A stretch of 64,000 nucleotides of DNA from JBBQUN01 sp963717115 (GTDB taxonomy: Bacteria > Actinomycetota > Acidimicrobiia > Acidimicrobiales > SZUA-35): contig CAVQVO010000009.1 in assembly GCA_963717115.1 (NCBI GenBank), positions 62,001 to 126,000 on the forward strand. Reading direction: 5' to 3'. The position numbers and the translations under genes are program-made. Below are positions 1-9,433 of this stretch, one piece after another (position 1 is the stretch's first letter; every line of letters starts with the position of its first letter). The notes beneath the pieces are model-generated. The model made no database searches. It had not been told where the DNA came from and saw nothing but the letters and a program-made list of their open reading frames with translations.

Positions 1-1326
1 GTCGGGATCGGCCAGACCCCGCATCGACACGATCGTCGCGGTCCACGGTCCGACGCCCTTCAGCGCCAGCAGCGCGGCGCGAACCTCGGCCCGATCGGCC
101 GAGGGAGACACGTCGAGCGTGCCGTCGGCGAGTGCGGTCGCCGCCCGCACCAACGTGGCGGCCCGGGCGGTGGTCAGACCGAGCGACCCGGGATCCTGGG
201 ACGCCCACGTCGTCGCGGCGGGGAAGACGGTCGTCACCCCGCCGACCGGATGCTCCAGGGGTTCCCCGAGGCGGGCGACGAGCCGGCCGGCCATGGCCCT
301 GGCGCTGGCCACCGAGACCTGCTGATGCAGGACCGCTCGGATCACGGCGTCGTCACCCGACACCTCACCGGGCGAGCGGAGGCCGGGTCGTCGGGCCACC
401 AGATCGCCGAGCAGCGGATCCGATCCGAGCGTGTCGTTGATCACCCGCGGATCGGCGTCGAGATCGAGCAACCGGCGAATGGCGTGCACGGCGACGGCCA
501 GGTCCGCGAAGTCGGTGAGCCGGATCCGTGCCTCGATCCAGGCTCCCACGGGCTCGAGCTCGATCACTGCGGGGCCACCGGGCAGACGGAGACTGCGGCG
601 GTAGCGCGTGCCGTCGACCTCCTCGACGCCGGACACGGCGTGGATCGCCAACCAGTGCCACACCTGGTCGACGTCGAAGGGCGGCCGGAGCCCGAGTCGC
701 AGCGAGATCCATGATCCCTCGTTCCCGAGCTCGTCCCGGCGGCCCCCGCGCCGGCCGCGGAGTTCGGTCGGCGTTCGGGCGAAGACCTCGCGAACGGTGT
801 CGTTGAACTGTCTCACACTGTCGAAGCCGGCCGCGAAGGCGACATCGGTGAACGGCAGCTCGGTGGTCTCGATCAGGATCCGAGCCGTACGGGCCCGGCG
901 GGCCCGGGCGAGAGCCAGTGGCCCCACGCCCAGCTCGGCGGTCAGCAACCGATGGAGGTGCCGGGAACTGACGTTCATTCGACGAGCGAGTCCGACGACC
1001 CCGCTGCGATCGACGACCCCGTCGTCGATGGCCCGGATCGTCCGGGCCACGAGATCGTCTCGGCGGTTCCATTCCGGTGAGCCGGGCGAGGCATCGGGCG
1101 CGCACCGCTTGCAGGCCCGGAAACCGGCCGCCTGGGCCGACGCAGGTGTCGGGAAGAACGCCATGTTGGCCCGCTTGGGTCGAACGGGTGTCGGGCAGCT
1201 CGGTCGGCAGTAGATCCCGGTCGACCGAACCCCGACGATCACCCATCCGTCGAATCGCGGGTCCCGACTCTCGACGGCCACCATCCAGGCTTCGAGTGGC
1301 TTCTCGGGGGCGGCGGCGGAATCCAT
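1..1326 (-). CDS. Ada/AlkA-type DNA repair protein: methyl-acceptor/AraC N-terminus fused to 3-methyladenine glycosylase (3' truncated by window edge)
   Basis: The frame opens at ATG 1326 and runs off the window after 442 codons. Residues about 25-80 form the Ada zinc/methyl-acceptor domain, with four cysteines visible (C40, C44, C72, C75; motif GIYCRPSCP...CKRC). An AraC-type HTH follows (about 90-180). The rest is the AlkA N-domain and HhH-GPD glycosylase fold, with the hairpin LKGVGPWTA just before the edge. The known architecture (for example mycobacterial AlkA) is about 490 residues, so the catalytic Asp region and C-terminus probably lie just outside. It should remove alkylated bases and may also act as a methylation-responsive regulator. 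Methionines at residues 15 and later are alternative starts. Confidence 0.9.
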   Translation of the reverse strand, partial: MDSAAAPEKPLEAWMVAVESRDPRFDGWVIVGVRSTGIYCRPSCPTPVRPKRANMAFFPTPASAQAAGFRACKRCAPDASPGSPEWNRRDDLVARTIRAIDDGVVDRSGVVGLARRMNVSSRHLHRLLTAELGVGPLALARARRARTARILIETTELPFTDVAFAAGFDSVRQFNDTVREVFARTPTELRGRRGGRRDELGNEGSWISLRLGLRPPFDVDQVWHWLAIHAVSGVEEVDGTRYRRSLRLPGGPAVIELEPVGAWIEARIRLTDFADLAVAVHAIRRLLDLDADPRVINDTLGSDPLLGDLVARRPGLRSPGEVSGDDAVIRAVLHQQVSVASARAMAGRLVARLGEPLEHPVGGVTTVFPAATTWASQDPGSLGLTTARAATLVRAATALADGTLDVSPSADRAEVRAALLALKGVGPWTATIVSMRGLADPD

Positions 1327-1413
1327 GGCTGCATCCTGCCGCCTCGAGTCGGTATTGACGAGCGGGAATCGGACAGCTCGGTATCGTGTCCATTCGATGG
1401 TTGACTGACCGCC

Positions 1414-2412
1414 ATGCTTCCGCCGATGGTCGACTTCGCCGCTCGCAACACCCCGATCCGGCCCGCCGATCGACTGGCCGCCGCCCTCGGACTGGGACCG
1501 GGACGACTGTGGTTCAAACGCGACGACCTGACCGGTCTCGCCGGCGGTGGGAACAAGGCCCGCAAGCTCGAACTGCTGGTGGGCGATGCCGTGCGGCAGG
1601 ACTGCGATGTGCTGGTGACCGCAGGCGCCGCCCAGTCGAACCATGTTCGGGCCACCGGATCGGCCGCCCGGGCGTCGGGCCTCGACTGTGTCGCCGTGTT
1701 GGCCGAACGCGAACCCCGCACCGTGGCCGAGGGCAATCTCGTGCTCGACGACCTCTTCGGGATCGAGGTCGTGTGGACGACGGTGGCCGAGCGCCATGCG
1801 GCCTTCGACGACACGATCGCCCGTCTCCGGGCCGCCGGGAGGAACCCCTACCCGATCCCGCTGGGGGGCTCATCCCCCATCGGCGCCGCGGCCTACGCCT
1901 CGTGCGCCACCGAGATCGAACTCGCCCTCGACGCTGCCGGTTCGGTCCGCCCGCTGGTGATCACCGCGGTCGGCACCGGTGGGACCTACGCCGGGCTGGC
2001 CGCCGGGTTCGGCGATTACGAGCAGGTCCTGGGATTCGACGTCGCCGCCGTTCCCGATGTCGAGCGAGCCGTGCCGCCCCTGGCCGATGCCGTGGCCGAT
2101 CTCCTCGGACGCGGTCGTCCGACGGGATCGGTTCGAATCGACACGAGCCAGGCCGTCCTGCCCTACGGCGAGCCCTTCGACGCCCTCTTCGATGCCGTGC
2201 GGCTGGTGGCCCGAACCGAAGGGGTCGTGCTCGATCCGGTCTACTCGGGCCGGGCCATGACCGGGTTCATCGCCGGTTGCGAACGGGGCGACTTCGCCGA
2301 CGACGACACCATCGTGTTCCTCCACACCGGCGGGATGCCGGCCCTGTTCACCGCTCGGTACCGGTCCCGGTTCTCGATGCCGAGCGCACTGACCGACCGG
2401 CCGCCGGTCTAG
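1414..2412 (+). CDS. PLP-dependent D-cysteine desulfhydrase / ACC deaminase-like enzyme
   Basis: A 332-residue fold-type II PLP enzyme of the D-cysteine desulfhydrase/1-aminocyclopropane-1-carboxylate deaminase family. The motif GGGNKARKLE places the PLP lysine at K48, followed by the substrate-binding stretch TAGAAQSNH and the glycine-rich phosphate loop TAVGTGGTYAG. Family members convert D-cysteine to pyruvate, H2S and ammonia, or open the ACC ring; sequence inspection does not separate the two. The start has no clear SD; TTGACT lies 7 bases upstream and might serve as a -10 of a leaderless message. The stop TAG (2410-2412) overlaps the stop of the converging DUF2510 gene inside one CTAG. 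Confidence 0.85.
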   Translation: MLPPMVDFAARNTPIRPADRLAAALGLGPGRLWFKRDDLTGLAGGGNKARKLELLVGDAVRQDCDVLVTAGAAQSNHVRATGSAARASGLDCVAVLAEREPRTVAEGNLVLDDLFGIEVVWTTVAERHAAFDDTIARLRAAGRNPYPIPLGGSSPIGAAAYASCATEIELALDAAGSVRPLVITAVGTGGTYAGLAAGFGDYEQVLGFDVAAVPDVERAVPPLADAVADLLGRGRPTGSVRIDTSQAVLPYGEPFDALFDAVRLVARTEGVVLDPVYSGRAMTGFIAGCERGDFADDDTIVFLHTGGMPALFTARYRSRFSMPSALTDRPPV

Positions 2413-3497
2413 GACGCATTGCGGATCACACCGACCACCTCGCAGGTGTGGTCTTCGGCGAAGGGCGAGGTCGAGAAGACGTCGCCGGGAGCCGTCTCGC
2501 CGCTGCGGACCGCCCCGATGTAGGCGCTGCCGGATCCACGACGAACTCCTTCGGGGTCGATGAAGGCGACGTCGATGGAATAGTCGCTCGTCTCGGAGCT
2601 GGCGTTGGTGGCCGACACGGTTGCGACGAAGTCACCGAAGAAATCGGCTTCGGGGTCGATCGAACAGGCGCTGATCTCGGCCAGTTCCTCCGGGTCGCTC
2701 TCGGCCGCGAACCGCTCGACGTCGATGACCTCACACACGGTGCCCGCCTCCTCGAAGACGTAGTACTCCTCGATCGATCGTTCCCCGGGACGGAGGTGGT
2801 CGAGGAAGCTGGACTCGTCGGCGACTCGGGTCCCGGCATCGTCGAAGAACCCGATCGTCAGGAAGTAGGACGAGGTCTCGGGTGAGTTGTTGACCATCTC
2901 GAGCACGATCGCGTCGGGGGCGATGCGGCTGCACGACACGGCGTCGTCGGCCTCGCTGCCGGTCGAGGGTTCGTCGGTCTGGGCCGGCACCGTCGTGGCG
3001 GGCTCGTCGGCGGGGTCGTCGGCGGGCTCGTCGGCGGGGTCGTCGGACGGGGCGTCGTCGGATTGGGCGTCGGGAGCGGTCGTTTCCCCGGTGACCGTGG
3101 TGCCGGTCGTCGTGGTGGCCCCGGTGCCGACCTCGTCGTCGTCGCCGCCGGTGGCGGCAACGACGGCGATCGCGGCCACGGCGATGAGGACCACCACGCC
3201 GGCGAGGGCGAGTACCACCCCGCTGCTGATCCCGAAACAGCCCGACTTCTTGCCGCCTGCCTCGCCGATGTCGGGCGAGGAGTACTCGGCGATCGGACCG
3301 CCGAACGGTGCCGGAGGGGGACCCTCCGGGGCGGGCGGTGGGGACGGCGGCGCGAAGGGCTGCGGTTCCGGCGCCGGAGTGGGCGGCGCGATCGCGCGGG
3401 TCTCGGCCCCCCACTGCGAGCCGTCCCACCAGCGCTCCATGCCGGCCTGGGTCGGGTCTTCGTACCATCCCGCCGGGGGCAGGCCTCCGTCACTCAT
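2409..3497 (-). CDS. DUF2510 membrane-anchored protein with acidic Thr/Asp-rich stalk
   Basis: 362 residues. The N-terminus carries a DUF2510 motif (PPAGWYEDPTQAG...RWWDG), then a proline-rich linker and one hydrophobic segment (about residues 90-115, GVVLALAGVVVLIAVAAIA). A low-complexity stalk with repeats of DDPADEPA follows, then an extracytoplasmic domain of two similar halves (each with a ...TSDYS/TSSYF-like strand pattern and cysteines). Function is unknown; DUF2510 proteins are common actinobacterial envelope proteins. The ATG is preceded by AAGGAG at good spacing, and TACCAT (complement of 3524-3529) is a possible -10, so it appears independent of the purine operon that ends upstream of it. 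Confidence 0.8.
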   Translation of the reverse strand: MSDGGLPPAGWYEDPTQAGMERWWDGSQWGAETRAIAPPTPAPEPQPFAPPSPPPAPEGPPPAPFGGPIAEYSSPDIGEAGGKKSGCFGISSGVVLALAGVVVLIAVAAIAVVAATGGDDDEVGTGATTTTGTTVTGETTAPDAQSDDAPSDDPADEPADDPADEPATTVPAQTDEPSTGSEADDAVSCSRIAPDAIVLEMVNNSPETSSYFLTIGFFDDAGTRVADESSFLDHLRPGERSIEEYYVFEEAGTVCEVIDVERFAAESDPEELAEISACSIDPEADFFGDFVATVSATNASSETSDYSIDVAFIDPEGVRRGSGSAYIGAVRSGETAPGDVFSTSPFAEDHTCEVVGVIRNAS

Positions 3498-3569
3498 CGG
3501 CCACTCCTTCGTCCGAGCAGCCGATGGTAGGACGAATTCGCCGAGGTTTCGGGTGATCCCCGAAGACGG

Positions 3570-5078
3570 TCAGTCCCGGGTGACGCTGACGTCGTGTGGA
3601 TGGCTCTCGCGGAGACCGGCCCCGGTGATCCGGACCAGGCGGGTGCGTTCCCGGAGTTCGGTCAGGTCGGCGGCTCCGGCATACCCCATCCCGGAACGCA
3701 GCCCGCCGACCAACTGCGACATCAGCTCGCTCAGCGCGCCCGAGTACCGGACCCGGGCTTCGACACCCTCGGCCACGTGCTTGCCCGGAGCCTGACCGGT
3801 CCCGTAGCGGTCGGTCGCCCGACCCCGCATCGCCCCGGCCGATCCCATGCCCCGGTAGGTCTTCCACATGGCGCCGTCGACCAGTTCGAGGTCGCCCGGG
3901 GCTTCGTCGACCCCGGCCAGCAGGTTGCCGAGCATGACCGCATCGGCGCCGGCGGCGAAGGCCTTCACGATGTCGCCCGACGACACCACACCCCCGTCGG
4001 CGATGATGGGCAGGGCACGGTCGGTGCCACGGTGCCGGCGAGCGGCCTGCGCGCACTCGTAGATGGCACTCATCTGGGGCATACCGGCCCCGGCGACGAT
4101 GCGGGTCGTGCAGATCGATCCGGCACCCACCCCGACCTTGACCATGTCGGACCCGGCCTCGACCATGGCGTCGACCCCTTCGGCGGTGACCACGTTGCCC
4201 CCGATCACCAGGACGTGGGGCCACCCCTTCTTGATGATCCGGATGGCGTCGATCACGCCCCGGGTGTGCCCGTGGGCGGTGTCGATGACGAGCATGTCGA
4301 CGCCGGCGGCGGCCAGGGCCTCGGCCCGCTCGGCGGTGTCGGTGACCCCGACGGCGGCCCCCACGCAGAGCCGCCCGTCGGCATCGAGGGTCGCGTCGGG
4401 CTTCTCGATGCGCTTGTTGATGTCCTTGACGGTGATGAGACCCGAGAGCCGGCCCTCGTCGTCGACCAGCGGCAGCTTCTCGATCCGGTGCTTGTGCAGG
4501 ATCGCGACGGCCTCGTCGAGGGTCGTGCCGATCGGGGCCGTGACCAGCGGAGCGTGGGTCATGTAGTCGGTGACGCGGCGCTCGTACTCGTCGGCCCCGC
4601 AGAACCGGATGTCGCGGTTGGTGAGGATGCCGAGGAGGTGGTCGTCGTCGTCGCAGATCGGGACACCCGAGATCTTGTGCCGGTTCATGATGACCTCGGC
4701 GTCGGCGAGCGTGGCGCCCGGCCCGAGGCGGACGGGGGCCGAGATCATGCCCGACTGGGCCTTCTTCACGCGTTCGACGTGCTCGGCCTGTTCGTCGACC
4801 GAGAGGTTCCGGTGCAGCACCCCGATGCCACCTTCGCGGGCCAGCGCCACGGCCAGGGGCGCCTCGGTGACGGTGTCCATCGCCGCCGACATGAGCGGGA
4901 TCCGCAGGGTCAGCCTGCCGAGGTCGGTCGTGGTGTCGACGTCGTGGGGCAGCACCTCGCTCCAGCCGGGCACCACGAGCAGGTCGTCGAAGGTCAGGGC
5001 CTCGGCGCCACGGAACACCCGTTCGTTGAGGGAACCGGCGTCGTCGGCGCGTGCGTCGTGGAAGGAGTCGGTGGTCAT
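3570..5078 (-). CDS. guaB: IMP dehydrogenase
   Basis: 502 residues, a full-length class I IMPDH. It oxidises IMP to XMP with NAD+, the first committed step to GMP. The catalytic loop GAGSICTTR gives the nucleophile C323. Two CBS domains occupy about residues 112-230 inside the barrel, and the N-terminal motif FDDLLVVPG and the flap region near WKTYRGMGS are present. It is the last gene of the purine operon, 7 bases after purN, which links de novo IMP synthesis directly to the guanylate branch. No reason to doubt function is visible. Confidence 0.97.
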   Translation of the reverse strand: MTTDSFHDARADDAGSLNERVFRGAEALTFDDLLVVPGWSEVLPHDVDTTTDLGRLTLRIPLMSAAMDTVTEAPLAVALAREGGIGVLHRNLSVDEQAEHVERVKKAQSGMISAPVRLGPGATLADAEVIMNRHKISGVPICDDDDHLLGILTNRDIRFCGADEYERRVTDYMTHAPLVTAPIGTTLDEAVAILHKHRIEKLPLVDDEGRLSGLITVKDINKRIEKPDATLDADGRLCVGAAVGVTDTAERAEALAAAGVDMLVIDTAHGHTRGVIDAIRIIKKGWPHVLVIGGNVVTAEGVDAMVEAGSDMVKVGVGAGSICTTRIVAGAGMPQMSAIYECAQAARRHRGTDRALPIIADGGVVSSGDIVKAFAAGADAVMLGNLLAGVDEAPGDLELVDGAMWKTYRGMGSAGAMRGRATDRYGTGQAPGKHVAEGVEARVRYSGALSELMSQLVGGLRSGMGYAGAADLTELRERTRLVRITGAGLRESHPHDVSVTRD

Positions 5079-5085
5079 GGGTACC

Positions 5086-5679
5086 TCACGGGGAGACGGT
5101 CTGGAGCGCGATCTCGATGGCCTTCACGATGGCACGGTGTTCGACGGTGTGGACCCGCGCCTCGAAGGTCTCGGCGGTGTCGCCGGGCTCGAAGGGCACG
5201 GGCTCGGCGATGATGACCGGACCGTCGTCGACCCCGTCGTCGGGCACCCAGTGGACCATCACGCCCGACTCGGTGATCGCCCCGGCTTCCCAGGCGGCGA
5301 AGGCCTCGTCGATGGCGTGGGCACCGGGGAACGTCCCGGGGAGGGCCGGATGCAGGTTGATCACTCGGAAGGCCTCGACGAAGGTCGTGGTGAGGATGCG
5401 CATCCAGCCGGCGAGCACCACCAGGTCGGGTCGGTGCGGGGCGACGGCCTCGACCAGACGGGCGTCGTAGTCGACCCGTGACTCGTCGACCCGTCGCTCG
5501 AGCACGATGGCCGGAACACCGGCGGCCCGGGCTCGGGTCAGGCCACCGGCCTCGGCCCGATTCGAGACCACGGCGACGACCTCGACGTCGTCGGGGCGCC
5601 GTCCCGCCGGACCGAAGGCGTCGAGGATGGCCTGCAGGTTGGTTCCACCGCCCGAGACGAGGATCACGAGCCGGTTCAC
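5086..5679 (-). CDS. purN: Phosphoribosylglycinamide formyltransferase (GART)
   Basis: 197 residues, folate-dependent GAR transformylase, third step of purine synthesis. The N-terminal motif VLVSGGGTNLQA binds the phosphoribosyl group; INLHPALPG supplies the catalytic Asn/His and VHWVPDDGVDDGPVI the catalytic Asp. It starts at GTG 5679, which overlaps the purDM stop in a GTGA tetranucleotide, so coupled translation with the upstream gene is likely. The order PurD-PurM-PurN equals the domain order of the eukaryotic trifunctional GART protein. Confidence 0.96.
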   Translation of the reverse strand: MNRLVILVSGGGTNLQAILDAFGPAGRRPDDVEVVAVVSNRAEAGGLTRARAAGVPAIVLERRVDESRVDYDARLVEAVAPHRPDLVVLAGWMRILTTTFVEAFRVINLHPALPGTFPGAHAIDEAFAAWEAGAITESGVMVHWVPDDGVDDGPVIIAEPVPFEPGDTAETFEARVHTVEHRAIVKAIEIALQTVSP

Positions 5680-8003
5680 GACAGCACGACCCCCGGTTCA
5701 CCGGTGACGTGACCGAGCACGAAGGTGGGTTCGTCGACCAGACCGGTGAACGTGTCGACATCGGCCGCAGCGACGACCGCCACCATGCCGATGCCCATGT
5801 TGAAGATGCGATGGGCCTCGACGAGATCGAGACCGCCCGCCTCCTGCAGCCAGCGGAACAGCGGCGGGGTCTCCCAGGCCGAGGTGTCGACGGTGGCGCC
5901 GAGTCCGGCCGGCAGGCAACGCGGGATGTTGTCGGGGAACCCACCCCCCGTGAGGTGGGCGAGCGCCTTGACGACCTGCGCCCCCAGCACGGCGGCCAAC
6001 GGCTCGAGGTAGCTGCGGTGGGGGGCGAGCAGGGCATCACCGAGGAGCACGTCGGTGCCGGGGACCGGCCGATCGAAGCCGTAGGCGGCTCCCAGTCGGC
6101 GGGCCAGCGAGTAGCCGTTGGTGTGCAGTCCGCTCGAGGCCAGACCGATGAGCACGTCGCCGACGACGATGTCGGTCGAGGGCAGGAGATCCCGGCGATC
6201 CACGACACCCACCATCGTTCCGGCGACGTCGACACCACCGGGCACGATGAGATCGGGGACCTCGGCGGTCTCGCCACCCAACAGGACGCACCCGTTGGCC
6301 TTGCAGGCCACGGCCATGGACCGGACGATCCGCCCGACGACGTCGGGATCGAGCACTCCGGCCGAGATCGTGTCGAGCATGAACAGGGGCCGGGCCCCCT
6401 GGACGAGTACGTCGTTGACCCCGTGGTTGACGATGTCGGCACCGATGCCGTCCCACTGGTCGAGCTCGGCGGCGAGCACGGTCTTGGTGCCGCAGGTGTC
6501 GGTCGAACTCACCAACAGGGGCTGGTCGATCCCGAGGTCGGTCAGGTCGAAGACCCCACCGAAACTGCCGACACCGGCGACGACCCGCTCGGTGTGGGTC
6601 TGGCGTACCGCGTCGGCGATCTGCTCGATCGCGGCGTCACCCGCGGAGAAGCTGACGCCGGCAGCGGCATAGGCGTCGGGGGTGGCGGCGGGCGTGGCGG
6701 TCATGGTTCCCGCTTTCTTCAGCGTGGAGATCGTGGGGCGGGGGGCGTGGCGCCAACCGATGTCGGGTCGCGAGAACAACGCCGAGCCCGCCGTCAGCTG
6801 GTCGGCGACGGCGTAGGCCGAGTGCAGGGCGGCGTCGAGGGTCGGTCCGGTGCCGACGGCGTTGAGCACCCGGCCCCCTCTCGACACGAGCCGACCGCCG
6901 TCGTCGAAGACGGTGCCGGCCTGGAGGAGCATGGAACCGTGACCGACGACGGCCTCGGGGATGGCGATCCCGGTGACGGGCGCGGCCGGATAGCCTTCGG
7001 CGGCGACCACGACCGTGGCGGCGAACGTGGATGGCTTGGCCTGCAGCGGTTGCCACGATCGACCGCGGGCGGCCGCCGCCATCACGGCCAGCAGGTCGCC
7101 GTCGAGCAGTGGCACGAGCACCTGCGCCTCGGGGTCACCGAAGCGGCAGTTGTATTCGACCAGCCGGGGTCCATCGGGGGTCAGCATGATGCCGGCGTAG
7201 ATGACGCCGACGAAGGGCGTGCCCTCGGCGGCCAGGCCCTGGGAGGCGCGGACGAGGAAGGTGTCGACGAGTTCGGCGACGAACCCGGGGTCGAGCCCGG
7301 GTACCGGAGCGAACGCACCCATGCCTCCGGTGTTGAGTCCGGTGTCGCCCTCCCCCACCCGCTTGTGGTCCTGAGCGGTGAGTCCCCCGAGCGCGTCGAG
7401 CTGGGTGGCGCTCGAGATGCCGAACAACGACACCTCTTCGCCGACCATCCGTTCCTCGATCAGGATCGACGCCCCGGCCGAACCCATCGAACCGGCGGCC
7501 AGCATCTCGAAGATCGCCCGTTCGGTCTCGGCGCGGCCGTCGGGGAGGATCACGCCCTTGCCCGCGGCGAGACCGTCGGCCTTGACCACCACCGGTCCAT
7601 CGATGCGATCGAGGAAGGCCAGGGCCTCGTCGACGTCGTCGAAGCGACCGTAGGCCGGACCGGGGATGCCGTGACGTTCGGCGAATGCACGGGCGAAGGC
7701 CTTGGACCCCTCGAGCCGGGCCGCCGCGGCCGTCGGCCCGAAGGCGGCGATTCCCGCCGCCGCCAGGTCGTCGACCAGGCCGTTGACCAACGGCTGTTCG
7801 GGACCGACCACGACGAGGTCGAGGCACTCGGCCGTCGCATAGGCAACGACGGCGGCCTGATCGTCGGTGTCGAGCACCACGTTGTGGGCCGCCGTCCCCG
7901 GGTTCCCGGGGGCGACCCGGAGCTCGGTGAGCAGCGGCGATGCGGCGATGGCGTTGGCCAGGGCGTGTTCCCGGCCCCCCGATCCGATGAGCAGGACGCG
8001 CAT
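5676..8003 (-). CDS. purD-purM: Bifunctional PurD-PurM: GAR synthetase fused to AIR synthetase
   Basis: 775 residues in one frame. Residues 1 to about 425 are phosphoribosylamine-glycine ligase (VLLIGSGGREHALA at the N-terminus, ATP-grasp core with VVKADGLAAGKGV, end signature RPDIGWR). From M434 on the sequence is a complete 342-residue AIR synthetase (AYAAAGVSFSAGDAAIE, STDTCGTK, GVNDVLVQGARPLF, LLGGETAEVPD). The linker is short and rich in Pro/Thr. The fusion is the arrangement known from yeast ADE5,7. Caution: the linker contains six G (6740-6745 on the plus strand). One base fewer there would end PurD at TGA 6721-6719, 14 bases before the PurM ATG at 6704. The gene overlaps purF by one base (TGATG). 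Confidence 0.85.
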   Translation of the reverse strand: MRVLLIGSGGREHALANAIAASPLLTELRVAPGNPGTAAHNVVLDTDDQAAVVAYATAECLDLVVVGPEQPLVNGLVDDLAAAGIAAFGPTAAAARLEGSKAFARAFAERHGIPGPAYGRFDDVDEALAFLDRIDGPVVVKADGLAAGKGVILPDGRAETERAIFEMLAAGSMGSAGASILIEERMVGEEVSLFGISSATQLDALGGLTAQDHKRVGEGDTGLNTGGMGAFAPVPGLDPGFVAELVDTFLVRASQGLAAEGTPFVGVIYAGIMLTPDGPRLVEYNCRFGDPEAQVLVPLLDGDLLAVMAAAARGRSWQPLQAKPSTFAATVVVAAEGYPAAPVTGIAIPEAVVGHGSMLLQAGTVFDDGGRLVSRGGRVLNAVGTGPTLDAALHSAYAVADQLTAGSALFSRPDIGWRHAPRPTISTLKKAGTMTATPAATPDAYAAAGVSFSAGDAAIEQIADAVRQTHTERVVAGVGSFGGVFDLTDLGIDQPLLVSSTDTCGTKTVLAAELDQWDGIGADIVNHGVNDVLVQGARPLFMLDTISAGVLDPDVVGRIVRSMAVACKANGCVLLGGETAEVPDLIVPGGVDVAGTMVGVVDRRDLLPSTDIVVGDVLIGLASSGLHTNGYSLARRLGAAYGFDRPVPGTDVLLGDALLAPHRSYLEPLAAVLGAQVVKALAHLTGGGFPDNIPRCLPAGLGATVDTSAWETPPLFRWLQEAGGLDLVEAHRIFNMGIGMVAVVAAADVDTFTGLVDEPTFVLGHVTGEPGVVLS

Positions 8004-9433
8004 CAGCCCAACGCCCCGTCGAACCGCGCCTTGGTGTTGGCCAGGCTCAGCTGGACCGGGATGGGATACGAGCCGGTGAAGCAGGCGTTGCAGTAGCCGT
8101 CGTCGCGGCCGAGGGCCTTCATCATGCGTTCGACCGAGAGGAACCCCAGGCTGTCGGCTCCGATGTGATCACACATCTCGGGGACCCCGAGCTGATGGGC
8201 GATCAGCTCGTCGTAGGTCGCCATGTCGACGCCGAAGAAACAGGGGTGGGCGATCGGCGGACAGGTGACCCGCATGTGGACCTCGGTGGCCCCGGCGTCG
8301 CGCACCATCTTCACGAGGGGTCCCGACGTCGTGCCCCGGACGATGGAGTCGTCGATGACGATGACCCGCTTGCCCCGCAGGTTCTCCTCGAGCACGTTGA
8401 ACTTCATCGCAACGCCCTGCTTGCGCAGCTCGTCGGTGGGTTCGATGAACGTCCGTCCGATGTAGCGGTTCTTCACGAAACCCTCGTTGTAGGTGATGCC
8501 CGACACCGAGGCGTAGCCGATGGCCGCCGGGGTCGAGGAGTCGGGAACGGGGATCACCACGTCGGCCTCGACGGGGTGTTCGCGAGCCAGTTCCTCACCG
8601 AGCCGCTGACGGGCCTGGTGGACGCTGAGTCCGTCCCAGAAGGCGTCGGGACGCGAGAAGTAGATGTGCTCGAAGGTGCAGCGGGCCTGCTTCTCCTTGG
8701 CCGGGACGGCGTGGGTGGACCGGGCCAGGTCGCCCTGGAGGACGACGATCTCGCCCGGCTCGATCTCGCGGATGCTCGTGCAACCGAGCGTTTCGAGCGC
8801 CCCGGTCTCCGACGCGACGGCGTGACCGCCCGAGGGCAGCTTGCCCAACGACAGCGGACGGAACCCCCAGGGATCCCGGCAGGCGACGACCTTGGTGCCG
8901 GCGATGATCACCAACGAGAAGGCGCCGTGCCACTGGGGGATCACCCGCATCAATCGTTCTTCCCAGCTGTCGCCGTCGGAGGCGGCCAGCATCAGGGCGA
9001 TGACCTCGGAGTCGGAGGTGGACTGCAGCCCGGCGCCCCGCTCGAGCAGGCGCTGCCGCAGCGGATCGGTGTTGACCAGGTTGCCGTTGTGGGCCACGCC
9101 CAGCGGTCCGTGCATGGTCTCGATCACGTAGGGCTGGACGTTGCGGTCGGAGTTCGCGCCGGTGGTCGAGTACCGGGTGTGGCCGATCGCCATCCCGCCG
9201 ACCAGCGGGCGCAGGACCTCGGCGTTGAAGACCTGGTTGACCAGTCCCATCGCCTTGTGCAGCCGCACCGATCGACCGTCGGCGACGGCGATCCCGGCGG
9301 CTTCCTGGCCACGGTGCTGGAGCGCGTAGAGACCGAAGAAGGCCTGTCGGGCGGCATCGTGACCCGAGGTCGAGATGCCGATGACCCCGCACTCCTCCTT
9401 CGGGGTGTCGTCGAGGGGATCGAAGGCGGTCAT
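8003..9433 (-). CDS. purF: Amidophosphoribosyltransferase
   Basis: 476 residues counted from the ATG at 9433, which overlaps the purC stop as ATGA; the open frame continues upstream inside purC but that part is not PurF. A 14-residue propeptide precedes the nucleophile C15 (KEECGVIG), as in the Bacillus-type enzyme that is matured by cleavage. Cysteines in CTFEHIYF, CPPIAHPC and DGYCNACF fit the [4Fe-4S] ligand positions. The PRPP loop is VIVIDDSIVRGTTS. It catalyses the first step of purine synthesis, PRPP plus glutamine to phosphoribosylamine, and is usually feedback-inhibited by purine nucleotides. Confidence 0.96.
   Translation of the reverse strand: MTAFDPLDDTPKEECGVIGISTSGHDAARQAFFGLYALQHRGQEAAGIAVADGRSVRLHKAMGLVNQVFNAEVLRPLVGGMAIGHTRYSTTGANSDRNVQPYVIETMHGPLGVAHNGNLVNTDPLRQRLLERGAGLQSTSDSEVIALMLAASDGDSWEERLMRVIPQWHGAFSLVIIAGTKVVACRDPWGFRPLSLGKLPSGGHAVASETGALETLGCTSIREIEPGEIVVLQGDLARSTHAVPAKEKQARCTFEHIYFSRPDAFWDGLSVHQARQRLGEELAREHPVEADVVIPVPDSSTPAAIGYASVSGITYNEGFVKNRYIGRTFIEPTDELRKQGVAMKFNVLEENLRGKRVIVIDDSIVRGTTSGPLVKMVRDAGATEVHMRVTCPPIAHPCFFGVDMATYDELIAHQLGVPEMCDHIGADSLGFLSVERMMKALGRDDGYCNACFTGSYPIPVQLSLANTKARFDGALG

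Noticed and set aside
3594..5213. Long plus-strand frame opposite guaB (539 codons)
   Set aside because: Antisense shadow of GC-rich coding DNA; it has a low-complexity Gly/Asp/His composition and no family features, while guaB is certain.
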